A stretch of DNA of 64,000 nucleotides from Boesenbergia rotunda. Taxonomy: Eukaryota; Streptophyta; Magnoliopsida; Zingiberales; Zingiberaceae. The translations under genes and the position numbers were made by a program. The notes below the pieces were generated by a model. That model was not told the DNA's origin, did not search any database, and worked only from the letters and a program-made list of their open reading frames with translations. This document shows, one piece after another, positions 36,265-46,839 of this stretch. Where the stretch lies: positions 261,077 through 325,076 of the forward strand of contig JAGFNQ010000852.1 in the NCBI GenBank assembly GCA_024364735.1. The letters run 5' to 3'. Within the stretch, counting starts at the first letter, position 1. Every line of letters starts with the position of its first letter.

Positions 36265-36977
36265 TGATAGGGATGAGCAATCAGGGGTGATACGTGGCAC
36301 GGAAAAGTTACGTGGCAGGACCCACCAAACTAGTTTCTCGAGATCGGACCGAGAATCGAGCTCCCGAGACTAGCTCGGGGAAACGAAACTGGTGGCCCAA
36401 GGTCAGACCAGGAATCGGACTCCCGAGACTATCTCGGGAAAACGGAAGAAGGCCCAGAGGTCAGCTCGAGAGACAAGATCTCTGAGACTGACCCGGGAGG
36501 GTGGAGCCCAAAAATCAGTGTATGGATAAGAAAGTCTGGCTTCAAGTACCCTTTCCTCTCTCCAGAATAGGAAAGTCATCAGGTAATTATTGTTAGTCGC
36601 GCATGATAATTAGGGTCTTAATAGTCACAGTGGTCGTTATCAAAAAGAGGATAGTTGTCGAGTAACCGATGATTAAGGAAAGTGGAGGAGAAGGTGAGGA
36701 CACGTGGGAGGAAGACGCCAAGTATATAAGATGCCTCGGTACCCAAGTAAAAAGAGGTAATTAAGTTTTCTAGAACTGTAGTACTTTGATTCCTCGTGGT
36801 TATCCCTAAGAAAAAAATTCTGATTTGAACGTCAGAGAGGGATCCACCGGAACTTCTTCCGGTGTATTTCTTTTGCACTCGTGTTAATCTCGCAGGCGTC
36901 GACGTCCTCTCTCCATCATCGCCACCGTGGGTTACGCTTTGGTGATTCACCATCTCCATCGTTCACTTCCGAAATAG
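36265..36977 (+). mobile_element. solo LTR related to the large gypsy element
   Basis: Starts tgatagggatgagcaatcag and matches the order of motifs in the 30352-31120 LTR: repeats of ctcccgagactagctcggg, a TATA box (agtatataag, 36721-36730), then cgtgttaatctcgcaggcg and a cttccgaaata end. Flanked by aaaat at 36260-36264 and 36978-36982. The terminal CA appears mutated. No internal region, so a solo LTR between two AHL genes. The two LTRs belong to one family but are clearly diverged. Confidence 0.78.
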
Positions 36978-38087
36978 AAAATCAACCCACCCCTCTTGAC
37001 AATCTTGGCACACTTAATCTGATTAAAAAATGATTTCATGTAATTTGATGAAAATCTACTTAAGTAGGATTATATATGTCTCTATCCAACTCAACCATAA
37101 CCATATATAAATATTACTTCAGCTAAACTAGCTACTTCAACCTATTTTGTTAGAACTCAATCTGACTCATACTTATTTAGCCATCTTCCTAGTTAAGGTT
37201 AAGTCAGCCTTCTCTAATTTGTTACAAAATTACCATACAAGTAACTACACAAGTTTTAAAAATGGCAATCGATCAAGAAATATCGATACGGCCTAATAGA
37301 GGTTCGTCGAAACTATACCTCACTTCTCTTTTGTTAACACGACAAAATATTATGAGAGTGATTAACATAACTCAATTCTCAATTTTATTAGAAAGTTGCA
37401 CATTCAAATGCCATCACAAATTATAATATCCTCGACTTTTATCACCTATTTCTGGTTCAACATCTTCAATAAAAGAGAATGGAGGCAATCCAAGACGTTA
37501 ACAAGTTGTCAATTCCACTAATAATGCAAAAAAGAAACTCTTACAACAAGTAATGATGTTAATTACAAGTAGAATTACATGTTCTTTTGTTAATTAAGGA
37601 TTGACTCACTAGTATTAGGTCAACAAAGTCAACTAGCTTGTTCTACAAATAACCTAATTAACCCATTTTGATATTAAGTTTCCTAATATATGAGTTAATT
37701 GTAAAAACTGAAACCTCACGAATGGCAAGAATTTAGAGATAATAAACTCAACCACAGCAACAAAGGCAGGCAGGCTTTTGAATGTTCGTAGTTTGAAAAA
37801 ACTTTCCAAGTTTAGTCACCTTCCACTTTTATATATATTTTTATATTAAATTTTTTGGCATCTTTGATTTCCTTCCTTTCTAGTTACATCTCTCCCAATT
37901 TAAAATGCCCACAACCCAACGCACTTGGCAAGCATTGCTCCTATCTTCTATTCTTTTCCTTTCCTTTCCTTTGTATATATGCGAGTTTTCTTTTTCCTTC
38001 CTTTTATTTATTTATTTATGTTTATTTTAGTTCATATTATTAATTTATTGACTAAAATGTTTAATTTATTGTAGAAGAAAGTGAAGG
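36978..38087. other. upstream region of the second AHL gene
   Basis: No gene found. A TATA-like run (ttatatatatt) lies at 37829-37840, about 250 bases before the start codon. A block resembling the first AHL upstream region lies at 37922-37955, and a possible splice acceptor (tttattgtag) ends at 38073. Confidence 0.4.
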
Positions 38088-38888
38088 ATGAATTACCTTC
38101 CTCCCTCCCTCCCTGATCAAGATCAAAGATTGCAACGGCTCAATGTCCAAATGGAGCTCATCATCAACAACAACAACAATAACAACGACGACGACGGCAA
38201 CAGCAACGACAACGAAAATGTTAAAAATAACAACGACGATAATAAGTCGAAGCGTGGTCGTCCACCGGGGTCTAAGAACAAGTGGAGGGCACCATTGGTC
38301 GTGACACGTGAGAGTGGCAATGCATTGCGAGCGCACGTGATGGAGATCCCCACCGGCCATGACGTCATCGAGAGCATTTCCCTGTTCGCGCGCAGCCGCC
38401 GGGTCGACATCATGGTGACCAGCGGCTGCGGGACCGTCGCCTGCGCGACCATCCGCAGTCCGATGGGCTCCACGTTGCAGCTGCGCGGCCCCTTCGAGAT
38501 CGTCTCCCTCTCAGGGTCGACCCTGTCGCCGCCGTATCTGACGAAGACGGTGTCTCTGACGGTGCATCTGGCGGACGGGGAAGGGCAGATGGCGGGCGGT
38601 GCTGCGGTGGGGCCGTTGGTGGCGCTGGGGCCGGTGATGGTCATGGCCTTGTCGTTCGAGAAAGCGTCGTCTTTTGAGCGCTTGCCGCTCATACCCGAGG
38701 AGCCGCCAATCCTTCCGCCGCCGACGCCGCCGACACAGCCATGGTTGGGCGACGTTGGCGGCATAAACACCGCGCCGCTTTTTGATGCTCAACTGTTGGA
38801 GCAGGCGAGTCCGGTCGACAGCGACTTCGAACTACCAACCGATAAGGATCTGGAGATATTAGAAGGAGAGCTGAGGTCGTTAATATAA
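38088..38888 (+). CDS. AT-hook motif nuclear-localized protein (AHL), second of three
   Basis: 266 residues in one open frame. Role as for the first copy: an AT-rich-DNA-binding nuclear regulator. A low-complexity Asn/Asp stretch fills residues 26-53. A good type I AT-hook (KRGRPPGSKNKWRAP) lies at 55-69. The PPC domain spans about 72-195 with TRESGNALRAHVMEI and core GPFEIVSLSGSTLSPP (134-149). Here Ser replaces the usual F/L before PP and GPF replaces GRF, mild changes from the consensus. The Pro-rich tail ends in an acidic DLEILEGELRSL. Start MNYLPPSLPDQDQ matches the third copy. No intron. Probably functional. Confidence 0.93.
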   Translation: MNYLPPSLPDQDQRLQRLNVQMELIINNNNNNNDDDGNSNDNENVKNNNDDNKSKRGRPPGSKNKWRAPLVVTRESGNALRAHVMEIPTGHDVIESISLFARSRRVDIMVTSGCGTVACATIRSPMGSTLQLRGPFEIVSLSGSTLSPPYLTKTVSLTVHLADGEGQMAGGAAVGPLVALGPVMVMALSFEKASSFERLPLIPEEPPILPPPTPPTQPWLGDVGGINTAPLFDAQLLEQASPVDSDFELPTDKDLEILEGELRSLI

Positions 38889-39449
38889 CTACTAATACAG
38901 TGCTCCTCTTGTATGGAGTTCGACAGGAAGATCTAGAATTTCGATGATTTTCTTAATTCTCCGGATCTACTTTGAATCGATCGATATTATGTTGTTGGGC
39001 TCCAACCATGAAAGTTTTCATGGCATGCATGTTCTATCGCAAATCGATACTCACCGAAAATTTCTTTTTACATTTTAAGAAAGTAATATATGTAGATATG
39101 ATCTCACCAAGTTCATCACTTGGAAGGTGGACTTTTCATTAGACTTTAGTAAATTCATCTACAACAACTGTGACAATTGAGTAAAATAATATTGAAGAAG
39201 TTTATTGGCTTAGGTATATATCTAATCCGTGATACTAATAATATTTGGTCTATATATCAATTGAAACCAATTTTACTTATCTTGCTTAATTTCTCTCGCT
39301 TGTATTGTATATGTTTGTTAATTCAAATTAACTCGTTAGTATGTGATTAACTCATCAAACACTTAACCCCCCCCCGGGGTTAGAACTTAAGTAAGATTTG
39401 TGTACAATGAGCAAGAGGATGTTTGTGTAAGTTCGTTGAACATGAGATA
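38889..39449. other. 3' flank of the second AHL gene
   Basis: Presumed 3' UTR and AT-rich spacer. No ORF or repeat worth calling. Confidence 0.4.
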
Positions 39450-39461
39450 AGTGCATTCAAA

Positions 39462-39815
39462 AAAAAAAAATGATGAACTAGACAGTAGATAAATTGAACT
39501 TGGGATGATCGATCCGGTTCGGCCCCACGGAAGTTTCCCACCGGTCATCAGGGTAAATCGGAAAGCGCTCGCAGGGGCCCAACGTCCCAGGAGATTCGCG
39601 CCCCATTTGGAGGAAAAATTCCTACAAAATGCACCGTAGTTGGAGATCGAACCGCGAATACCTGGGTTAATGACTAGTTACCCTACCGCTGCACCATAGC
39701 CTCGGCGGCATGGTATTCTAAAATGAATTAAGATAAAATGGTCCCGGCGGGGCTCGAACCCGCGACCTTCGGCTCATAAGACCAACGCTCTAACCAAACT
39801 GAGCTACAGGACCAT
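39462..39815 (-). mobile_element. retroposed tRNA-SINE fusion, 12-bp TSD
   Basis: On the minus strand the unit begins AT, then a whole tRNA gene (39739-39813), a 28-base spacer, then a tRNA-derived SINE body (about 39471-39710) and a T-run tail (A-run on plus at 39459-39470). agtgcattcaaa occurs at 39450-39461 and 39816-39827, a perfect duplication that encloses tRNA and SINE together. The SINE body matches 45104-45353 along its length. Its B box (GGTTCGATCTC) is at 39643-39653. Confidence 0.75.
39739..39813 (-). tRNA. tRNA, anticodon UAU by fold (Ile), with unusual G37
   Basis: Folds as a full cloverleaf: acceptor GGTCCTG/CGGGACC, D stem GCTC/GAGC, anticodon stem TTGGT/GCCGA (two wobble pairs), T stem GCGGG/CCCGC with loop TTCGAGC, and discriminator A. 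The loop CTTATGA places UAU at 34-36, which would read AUA (Ile). Base 37 is G, whereas tRNAs with U36 normally have A37, so the identity is uncertain; a changed Met-type CAU loop (CTCATAA) is an alternative. TTTT follows immediately at 39738-39735 as a pol III terminator. No intron. It lies within the retroposed unit and may be a copy rather than a working gene. Confidence 0.8.
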
Positions 39816-39827
39816 AGTGCATTCAAA

Positions 39828-40429
39828 TAATACCGAACTAAAATAATTCATACTTAAATTTTTACAATCTATATTGAAAATTTTATTGTATACTGAAATA
39901 ATATATATTTAAAATTTTAAATTAGTATTAAATCTCAAATAATTTATACTTAAATCTTTATAATAAATACTGAATTTTTACTATTTTATATTAATAAAAA
40001 AAAATAATACATAAAATTATCTTTTCAATTGCATCCGTGAGTGAATACAAAGATTTTATGAGATGAGTACTACATCACTGCATGTGAAGCTCAATTTTAT
40101 TTTGAAGAGTTTTCATCAATTAACACTTAAATTAGTGGATAATTAAGATAATATAGTGAAAAGGCATTTGATACATTTACAAACCCTTCTTAGGACCTTC
40201 ACCCCTTTCAATATATTTAAAAAATCTCATTTCCTTAAATGCTCTTCTTTCCTTTATAATTATTACACTGAATCACTCCAAGAGATATACTGCTATTTAC
40301 CTTTTTTACAATCTTCTACTCTACTCTTCTTCCCTGAGGAAGGAGAAAAGGAAACAGAGTGTGAGAAATTAAGCAGGATTGATCTTGTCTATTTATTTGA
40401 TTTGTGGCAGAATTTAGAAGAAAGTGAAA
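39828..40429. other. upstream region of the third AHL gene
   Basis: AT-rich. A TATA-like box (aatatattta) lies at 40208-40217, about 215 bases before the start. A long frame from 40156 runs through into the AHL gene in the wrong frame and is a shadow. Confidence 0.4.
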
Positions 40430-41248
40430 ATGGATCGTCTTCCTCCTTCCAACCAAGATCAAAGCTTGCAGCAATCCGATGTCGAAGAGGAGCTTACGAT
40501 CATCAACAATGGCGGCGCTGGCGGCGGCAGTGGACAGGTCAGAGAACATGGGAGCAACCGATTAAAGCGACGTGGTCGACGGCGGGGGTCCAAGAACAAG
40601 GCGAAGCTGCCACGCAACGAAGCGTGGGGCCACGTGTTGGAGGTCGCTGCCGGCCAGGACATACTCGAGAGCGTCTCCTTGTTCGCACGCAGAAACCGCG
40701 TCGGCGTCAATGTGATCAACGGCAGCGGGGCCGTCTCCACGGTGACCCTCCAGGACCCGGTCGGAGCCGACGTCTTGCTGCCTCTCCAAGGTCAGTTCGA
40801 GATCATCTCTCTCTCCGGATCGATCCTTCCATCGCCGTCTCCACCTGCGGCGAAGTGGCTGGCAGTGTGCCTGGCCGGCGAGCAGGGGCAGGTGGTGGGC
40901 GGGAGAGCGATGGGGCCGATGGTGGCGGCCAGGATGGTGGTGATCGTGGTTTCGTTGTTCGAGGATACCGCGCCAGAAGTAGTAGCCGACTCATTGCAGG
41001 AATCGCCGGCTCTTCCACCGCCGTCGCAACAAGTACTGCTAGGCAACGTGGTCAACGGAAACATCCCTGTGCTAGACGACCCATTACAGGAGTCACTGGC
41101 GATTCAATCGCCGTTGCAACAACCGACAGGCGACGTGGTCGACGGTAACATCTCTCCGGCGTTCAACGGACATCTTCCGGCCGAGGACGAGCAGGGATGG
41201 TGGGGCGATGGGCAAGTGATGGATTCCCTTTGGAACTGGGACACTTAA
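40430..41248 (+). CDS. AHL-like protein with altered AT-hook, third of three
   Basis: 272 residues from ATG 40430; an in-frame ATG two codons earlier (40424) is also possible, but MDRLPPSNQDQ aligns with the paralogs. The AT-hook core is RGRR (residues 48-51 of RRGRRRGSKNKAK) instead of RGRP, and the usual TRES.N.LRAHVMEV entry to the PPC domain is shortened to RNEAWGHVLEV. The rest of the PPC domain (about 65-178) is intact with GQFEIISLSGSILPSP (121-136). The C-terminal third holds a duplicated segment of about 28 residues (187-214 and 218-245). DNA binding may be weakened, while PPC-mediated assembly could persist. It lies about 1.5 kb after the second copy on the same strand. Confidence 0.88.
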   Translation: MDRLPPSNQDQSLQQSDVEEELTIINNGGAGGGSGQVREHGSNRLKRRGRRRGSKNKAKLPRNEAWGHVLEVAAGQDILESVSLFARRNRVGVNVINGSGAVSTVTLQDPVGADVLLPLQGQFEIISLSGSILPSPSPPAAKWLAVCLAGEQGQVVGGRAMGPMVAARMVVIVVSLFEDTAPEVVADSLQESPALPPPSQQVLLGNVVNGNIPVLDDPLQESLAIQSPLQQPTGDVVDGNISPAFNGHLPAEDEQGWWGDGQVMDSLWNWDT

Positions 41249-41451
41249 AATTGCGATTAGTATTTAGTTAATTGTGTTAATTAATTAAACAATCATGTCT
41301 TTTAAATTAGTTTAATTATCTTAAACATCTATTTCTCGTGGATTAAGGAGAGTCAAACCTTGGATTTAGTGATCTCTCCGCTTCTCCCTCTGCTCTCTTC
41401 CCTCTCCTCCTCCCTCTCCTCTGTCTCTGTCGCACTCTCCTTCTCCGGCAA

Positions 41452-44015
41452 ATGGCGGATGCATCCGACGACTCACTCGGCGATAATTCCACCTACTGTT
41501 ACCGCGCCATGCTCACCACTTCCTCCGGCATTTGGCTTGGCGACAACCCTCTGCAATTCTCCTTACCCATCCTCCTCTACCAAATCATCCTCATCTTCCT
41601 CCTCTCCAACCTCACCCACCTCTTCCTCCGCCGCTTCGGACAACCCCTCATCGTCTCCCAAGTCGTGGTACGCAGCATTCTTATGTAATTTTCCGCGCGG
41701 CGGCGCCCTTATCACTTCGTCGAATGATTATGTGAGTATTATTGCTGCAGGCGGGGTGGCTGTTGGGTCCTAATTTCCTCGGCAAAAGTCCCATCTTTGA
41801 AAAAATGTTCGACCTGCAGAGCTTTGAGCAGCTCGGCACCATCGCCGCTTTCTCCTTCACGCTCTTCTACTTCGTGGTGGGCGTCAAGGCTGACCTCACC
41901 ATGATCCCCAAGTCCGGGAGGAAGGCCGTGGGCATGGCCATGTGCAGCACCCTGTTCCCCTACTTATTCGTCTTCCTCGCCGCCAGAGCCATGGCCAGAG
42001 ATTTGGAACCGCAGATCCAGCTATCACATTTCATGTTGATGTTTGCTGACCGCTGGTCCATCACGTCCTACGCCGTCCTCTCCGGCGTCCTTGCCGAGTT
42101 CAATCTCCTTACCTCCAAGGTTGGCCGCCTGGCCATGTCCGCGACCCTCCTTTCCGATATCATCCACGTCTTCGCCGTCGCCTGCATCGGCACGTTCTCG
42201 ACCGGCTTCCGGAGACATGACGACCCGCTAGAGGGCTTGACGGGGATGCTTCCCTTCCTCAGCATGGCGGGGCTCATCCTGTTCGTCTTCCGGCCGCTGG
42301 TGCTCTGGCTCTGTCAGCGGACCCCCGAGGGAGAGCTCCTCGACGAGGCCAGCTTCATGGCCATCATACTCATGGCAGTGGGCTGTAGTCTTATGGGCAT
42401 CTACATCGGTTTCGATTGCACCACCGGCCCCTTCTTCTTCGGGATGGTGCTTCCTGGCGGGTGGCCGCTAGGGACGACGCTGGTGCAGCGCCTGGACCGC
42501 TTCATCACTGGCGTGTTTCTGCCGTTGTCCTTAGCGCTTGCCGGGATGCGGATAGACCTGACGTCTCTTGTGAACGGTAAGGAGTGGCAGATATTTGCCA
42601 TCTTGGTGGTGATCGCAGTTGCGACCAAGTTCGTCGGTTCCGTCCTTCCCTGCTTTTACTCCAGCATGCCCCGCCGGGAGGCTTTCGCCACCGGCCTCAT
42701 GATGATCAACAAGGGAATATACGAAGTGGGATGCGCTCTGCAGTGGATAGACAGCAAGGTCCGCTCGTTCTAGCTTGCCACCAAACCGCCTGATTGATCG
42801 AACAATTAACAAACAAAATTTGAATGCTTATTACAGACTGTGGATGCCGAAATCTACACCATCATCATCATCTGCATCCTCCTCCTCGCCGGAAGCACCA
42901 CTCCCCTGATCAAGTCCGTGTACCGGCCGGAGGACCGGTTTCTGGTTCACGACCGCCGGACTCTACAGAACGCAGAGTCCGACGGCGAGTTCCGCATCCT
43001 CGCATGCGTTCACGACCAGGACAGCGTAAACCCCATTCTCGCCCTCCTTGAGGCCGCCGGTCCGTCGTCCCACTCCCCCATCTGTGTCTACCTTCTCCAT
43101 CTCGTTCAGCTCATTGGCCGTGCCGATGCCATCCTCATCCCGTACAAGCTCCACAGCTCCGCCCCCATCTCCGACTCCGACCGCATCGTGAACGCCTTCA
43201 TGCTTTTCGAGAAGCAGTTCGACAGCGGTTGCATCTGGGTTCTCCCCTACATCTGCATCTCCCCCTACACTAGCATGCATGACGACGTCTGCTCCCTCGC
43301 CCTCGACAAGAATACTACCCTCGTCATCCTCCCCTTCCACAAGCAAGCCATCGCCAGCGGCAACTTCATCTCCGGCGGGAGCCACGCTGTGAAGGCATTC
43401 ACAGTCAACGTTCTGCAATATGCCCCCTGCTCCGTCGGCATCCTCGTCAACTCCTTTTTGGAAGGCGGGGGGTCGCTGCAACTGCGGCGCGTGGCGGTCT
43501 ACTTCTTCGGCGGGGCGGACGACCGGGAGGCGCTCGCACTGGGGGCACGCCTGGCGGATAACTGCGCCGTCAGTCTGACGGTGGTGCGTTTCCTTCCGTC
43601 GACGGAGTGGCGGGCGGAAGGGTGGGAGACGCAGGCGGACGAGCAGGCACTGATGCGATTCCGCATCGAGAAGGTGGACGGGGAGCGGGTGGAGTACCGG
43701 GAGGATGTCGTGAGGGACAGCGAGGGCACGATAGGAGTGATCAGGGAGACGAGCGGCCAGTTCAATTTGCTGGTGGTGGGACGGAGGGTGGGGGAGGATT
43801 CGCCGCTGACAATGGGGTTGTCGATGTGGAGCGAGTACCCGGAACTAGGAGCCATCGGAGACTTGCTCGCATCGACAGACTTCGGATGTCGGGCTGCAAC
43901 GCTGGTGGTGCAGCAGCAGACGAGGGTGGCCGGAGATGGAACGGAGGGCTTCGGGTCCTTCGACGCCCAGTCGCCGGCGAAGCGGATGGTGCCTCCAAAA
44001 ATCGACGATTACTAA
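41452..44015 (+). CDS. CHX-family cation/H+ antiporter, three exons
   Basis: A plant cation/H+ exchanger of the CPA2 class, expected in an endomembrane or the plasma membrane and moving K+ or Na+ against H+. Exons are 41452-41667, 41751-42758 and 42837-44015. Introns are 83 and 78 bp with GT-AG ends (GTG^GTACGC...TGCAG; AAG^GTCCGC...TTACAG). Spliced length is 800 residues, normal for CHX. About 12 membrane segments occupy residues 37-440, with the conserved GWLLGPNFLG (74-83), the ion-site SD (206-207 in LLSDIIHVFAVAC), GPFFFGMVLPGGWPLGTTL (298-316) and K364. The hydrophilic C-terminal half matches CHX tails (CVHDQDSVNPILALLEAAG, PICVYLLHLVQLIGRA). No defects seen. Exact CHX subclade not assigned. 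Confidence 0.93.
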
Positions 44016-45086
44016 TTAAACGCCATGATTATCGGCTTAATCAGTGGTTAGATTTTGTGAATTGTAATTTCTAAATTAACTCTTTTAGAAATTAAAATGG
44101 CATTTTAAATATTTTTCTCAATTCGATTGCGAACTAAAATTTCATTTTTCTCCATGAATAAATAATTTTTAGCTAATTAGATAAGTAAATAAATAAATTG
44201 TTTTTAATTTCGCCCTAATAAGTCAAAAGAGTGGTCAATTGAACCGGCTGTTCGGTTTTCAAACCGAGTTTACATATCCGGTTCCCTTCGCCGTCAAGGG
44301 TCTCACACCGCCCAAATCAAAGCCATCGTCGCCCTCACTCTTCGCCCCACGCCGCAGCAGGGTAAAGCGATTCTTTGATCTGATATTTCTCCACCGGCAT
44401 CTGAAGGGCATCTCTTCGTCGGCGCTTCAGATCTATGCTCCAGAGGTTAGTTTTCAGATCCATTTCCACACCCATTCCTCGTTTCATCCTTTCCGAGTTC
44501 TGTCGATGCGTTCAATATTCCAGGTATTCGCACGACATTGTCCAAGTCAAGAGTATCACCGGAGCAAAATCCCCAAGATCTTCAAGGCTCAATGCTCATG
44601 GTTTGTAAAAGTTGATATTTTTCGAATTGTTTCTATGTTTTTTTTCCCTTGATTTTCTTCAGATTGATTACCGGCACGAAGACTCCATGTTCAAGCTCAT
44701 TCTATCGAGGGCTATCACATGAAGACTAAGAAGTTTTCTTTAGGTTGGAAATGGTATGTAGCTCTACAACATTTGTATGTTTAAGTTCGAACTATCTCAA
44801 CTTTGTGTTGTCTCGTACAACTTGTTCGATTTGCTTTTCAAGTTCTCCAATATATGAGAGTTAGATGTTTAGGCAGAATAATTGAAAGGGTAAAAAAGAA
44901 AGAGATTATTACCGGAACAGTAGTCTAATCTCAACATCTTTTTGGTGTTCTTATTATCTTTGATGTCCTGAATTGTATCCCGTTTTGATAACGGCAATTT
45001 ATCAAAAAGTTGCACGTGGTATTTTGTATATATCAAAAAAAATATATCACTATTTGGTTTTTATCAAATGACACAACTAAACTCCT
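44016..45086. other. intergenic, possible gene-start fragment
   Basis: A GC-richer stretch at 44270-44450 (ccgccctcac...cgccggcgc) looks like a plant 5' UTR or first exon. The 137-residue frame at 44239-44652 has no recognised domain and was not called. The rest is AT-rich and empty. Confidence 0.35.
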
Positions 45087-45103
45087 CGTATTCCCTTTCT
45101 ACC

Positions 45104-45353
45104 GCCCTTGAGGCTATGGTGCAGCGGTAAGATCATTAGTTGTTAATCCAGACATTCGCGGTTCGATCCTCAGTTACGGCGCATTTTGCAGGAATTTTTC
45201 CTCCAAATGGGCCGCGAACCAAGGGACGTTGGGCTTATAGACTGACCACTGCGAGCGCTTCCCGATTTACCCTGGTGACCGGTGGGAAATTTCCGTTGGG
45301 CCGGGCCGGTCACCCCAGGTTCAATTTGTCTGCTGCCTGATTCAATCATTTTT
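45104..45353 (+). mobile_element. tRNA-derived SINE with perfect 17-bp TSD
   Basis: A 250-bp element. The tRNA-like head has A box TGGTGCAGCGG (45117-45127) and B box GGTTCGATCCT (45160-45170). The body reads gcattttgcaggaatttttc, then a conserved ccgatttaccctggtgaccg block, and ends with tcaatcattttt. The duplication cgtattccctttctacc is at 45087-45103 and 45354-45370, exact over 17 bases. Same family as 39471-39710, which is inverted relative to it. Confidence 0.9.
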
Positions 45354-45370
45354 CGTATTCCCTTTCTACC

Positions 45371-45935
45371 TCTCCCATCAACTTCTCCTTTCCACACCAT
45401 ACTTTTTAAGGCATCTGAACTACTTTTTTTTAGGTTTGATTTACAAATAAAATTTTATGGTTTGGATGAAGGCCACCTCATCTTCTCTCACCCTCCATAT
45501 CTCTTCCTGCTCGTCAAAACACGACTCATCACGAATCTTTTCCTTCATTTTGGTGGGATTGTAAAAAGAGAGAGTTGAAAGCGAGAGTATTATCTTAAGG
45601 TGTTCAAGAGATGACTTCAAACAATCGTTGAGGAAGATTGGTGTTGAAGGAGAAATTTGAAGCGATAGTGTGTTTGATAAAAGAAGACCGATAAAGATTT
45701 AGTGATGTACATATTATTTTACTATTTTAAAATTGATGTATACAGTAAAAAAAAATAGTATAAGCTTTATTGTAGTAAAAGGTGATTAAAAATTTATGTT
45801 GTTGTTTTCCATGAATGTGTTGCGAAGATTTATTGAACAACACCTTCAATATGGTTTCCTTCATTACTTAATCACGTGTGCTAGTTTTTCCATTGTTAGG
45901 TTAAATTTCAGCTACACGTTGGTGATGATATACAG
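45371..45935. other. intergenic, nothing recognised
   Basis: AT-rich. Small ORFs are without conserved content. Confidence 0.4.
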
Positions 45936-46335
45936 GATACCAGACCCACGTTCTGCTAATATGGTATGTATTAGTACGTTGGACCTGATATGGGATAATA
46001 TCGGGCCTATTTTTTTTTCATGATCAATCCTTCCTAGTGATTGTTAGTTTGCAGAAGGACTATAATGGTGCAATGTATTGCATAAATAGGATTCTCAAAA
46101 ATTCTATAACGTTACGATAAATTTATGCTTAAATGTGACCTTGATATGAGATGATATAAGCGGAACCTTGGGCCTAATATCATCTCATATTTAGCCCAAT
46201 GTGGGCCTGATATCATCCCATATCAGGCCAAAAGTGGGATTGATGTCATCGATATCAGGCCCACATTAGGCCTAATATCACCAATATCAGGCCCACGTTG
46301 GGTTTGATATTAGATCTGTATCAATCGTTGGTTGC
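45936..46335. repeat. palindromic GGCCTGATAT repeat cluster, left
   Basis: At least seven partial copies of a palindromic word of the type GGCCTGATATGGGATCATAT...CAGGCC occur, for example at 45980-46010 and 46140-46310. A similar cluster is at 59515-59705. The two flank the Mutator-like coding pieces, so they may be its terminal or subterminal repeats. Confidence 0.6.
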
Positions 46336-46839
46336 TCTTTGAATTACAGCATCACTTGATTATGAATTTGTAACTTTCCCAACTTAGTTTATAATTTATT
46401 TTTCAAGGACGATCATATTGCTAAAGAAATTCTCTTTGAGATATAGAATACGCTTGATGCAATATTGTCGTGAGACATAGAGCTAATATATTAGAAATAT
46501 CCAGAACTAATATTCCATCGAGTATAGTAGTGTGTTGAATACTAATAGAAATATAAAGAATTTGACATTTGATCTAAATGAAGAAGCAATTAACCTAAAA
46601 GATGAGGTTCTGAATCCTTGTACAATATATGTTTAATACTTTGAGCCTATTAGGAGTGAAGAGTAGAGGAATTACAACCCAATACAGATGTACAAGAATT
46701 CTTAGCTGATGATTTCCCCCAAAGCAGTACAGTGACTTAGAGGAGGAGTTCCTTATAACCAATGAGCCATATATTTTGAATTCTCGATTGCTACGAAGAC
46801 TAATTAGAGAAGCAGAGGTAATAGATGAGCATGAATTTT

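Noticed and set aside
39480..39720. Possible second tRNA gene next to the tRNA
   Set aside because: It has A and B boxes but does not fold as a cloverleaf, and its body matches the SINE at 45104-45353.
40156..41148. Long 330-residue frame on the plus strand overlapping the third AHL gene
   Set aside because: It reads the AHL coding region in the wrong frame; the protein is Arg-rich low complexity, while the 40430 frame gives clear AHL domains.
42963..43481. 172-residue minus-strand frame opposite CHX exon 3
   Set aside because: Antisense shadow of the CHX tail with no recognisable domain.
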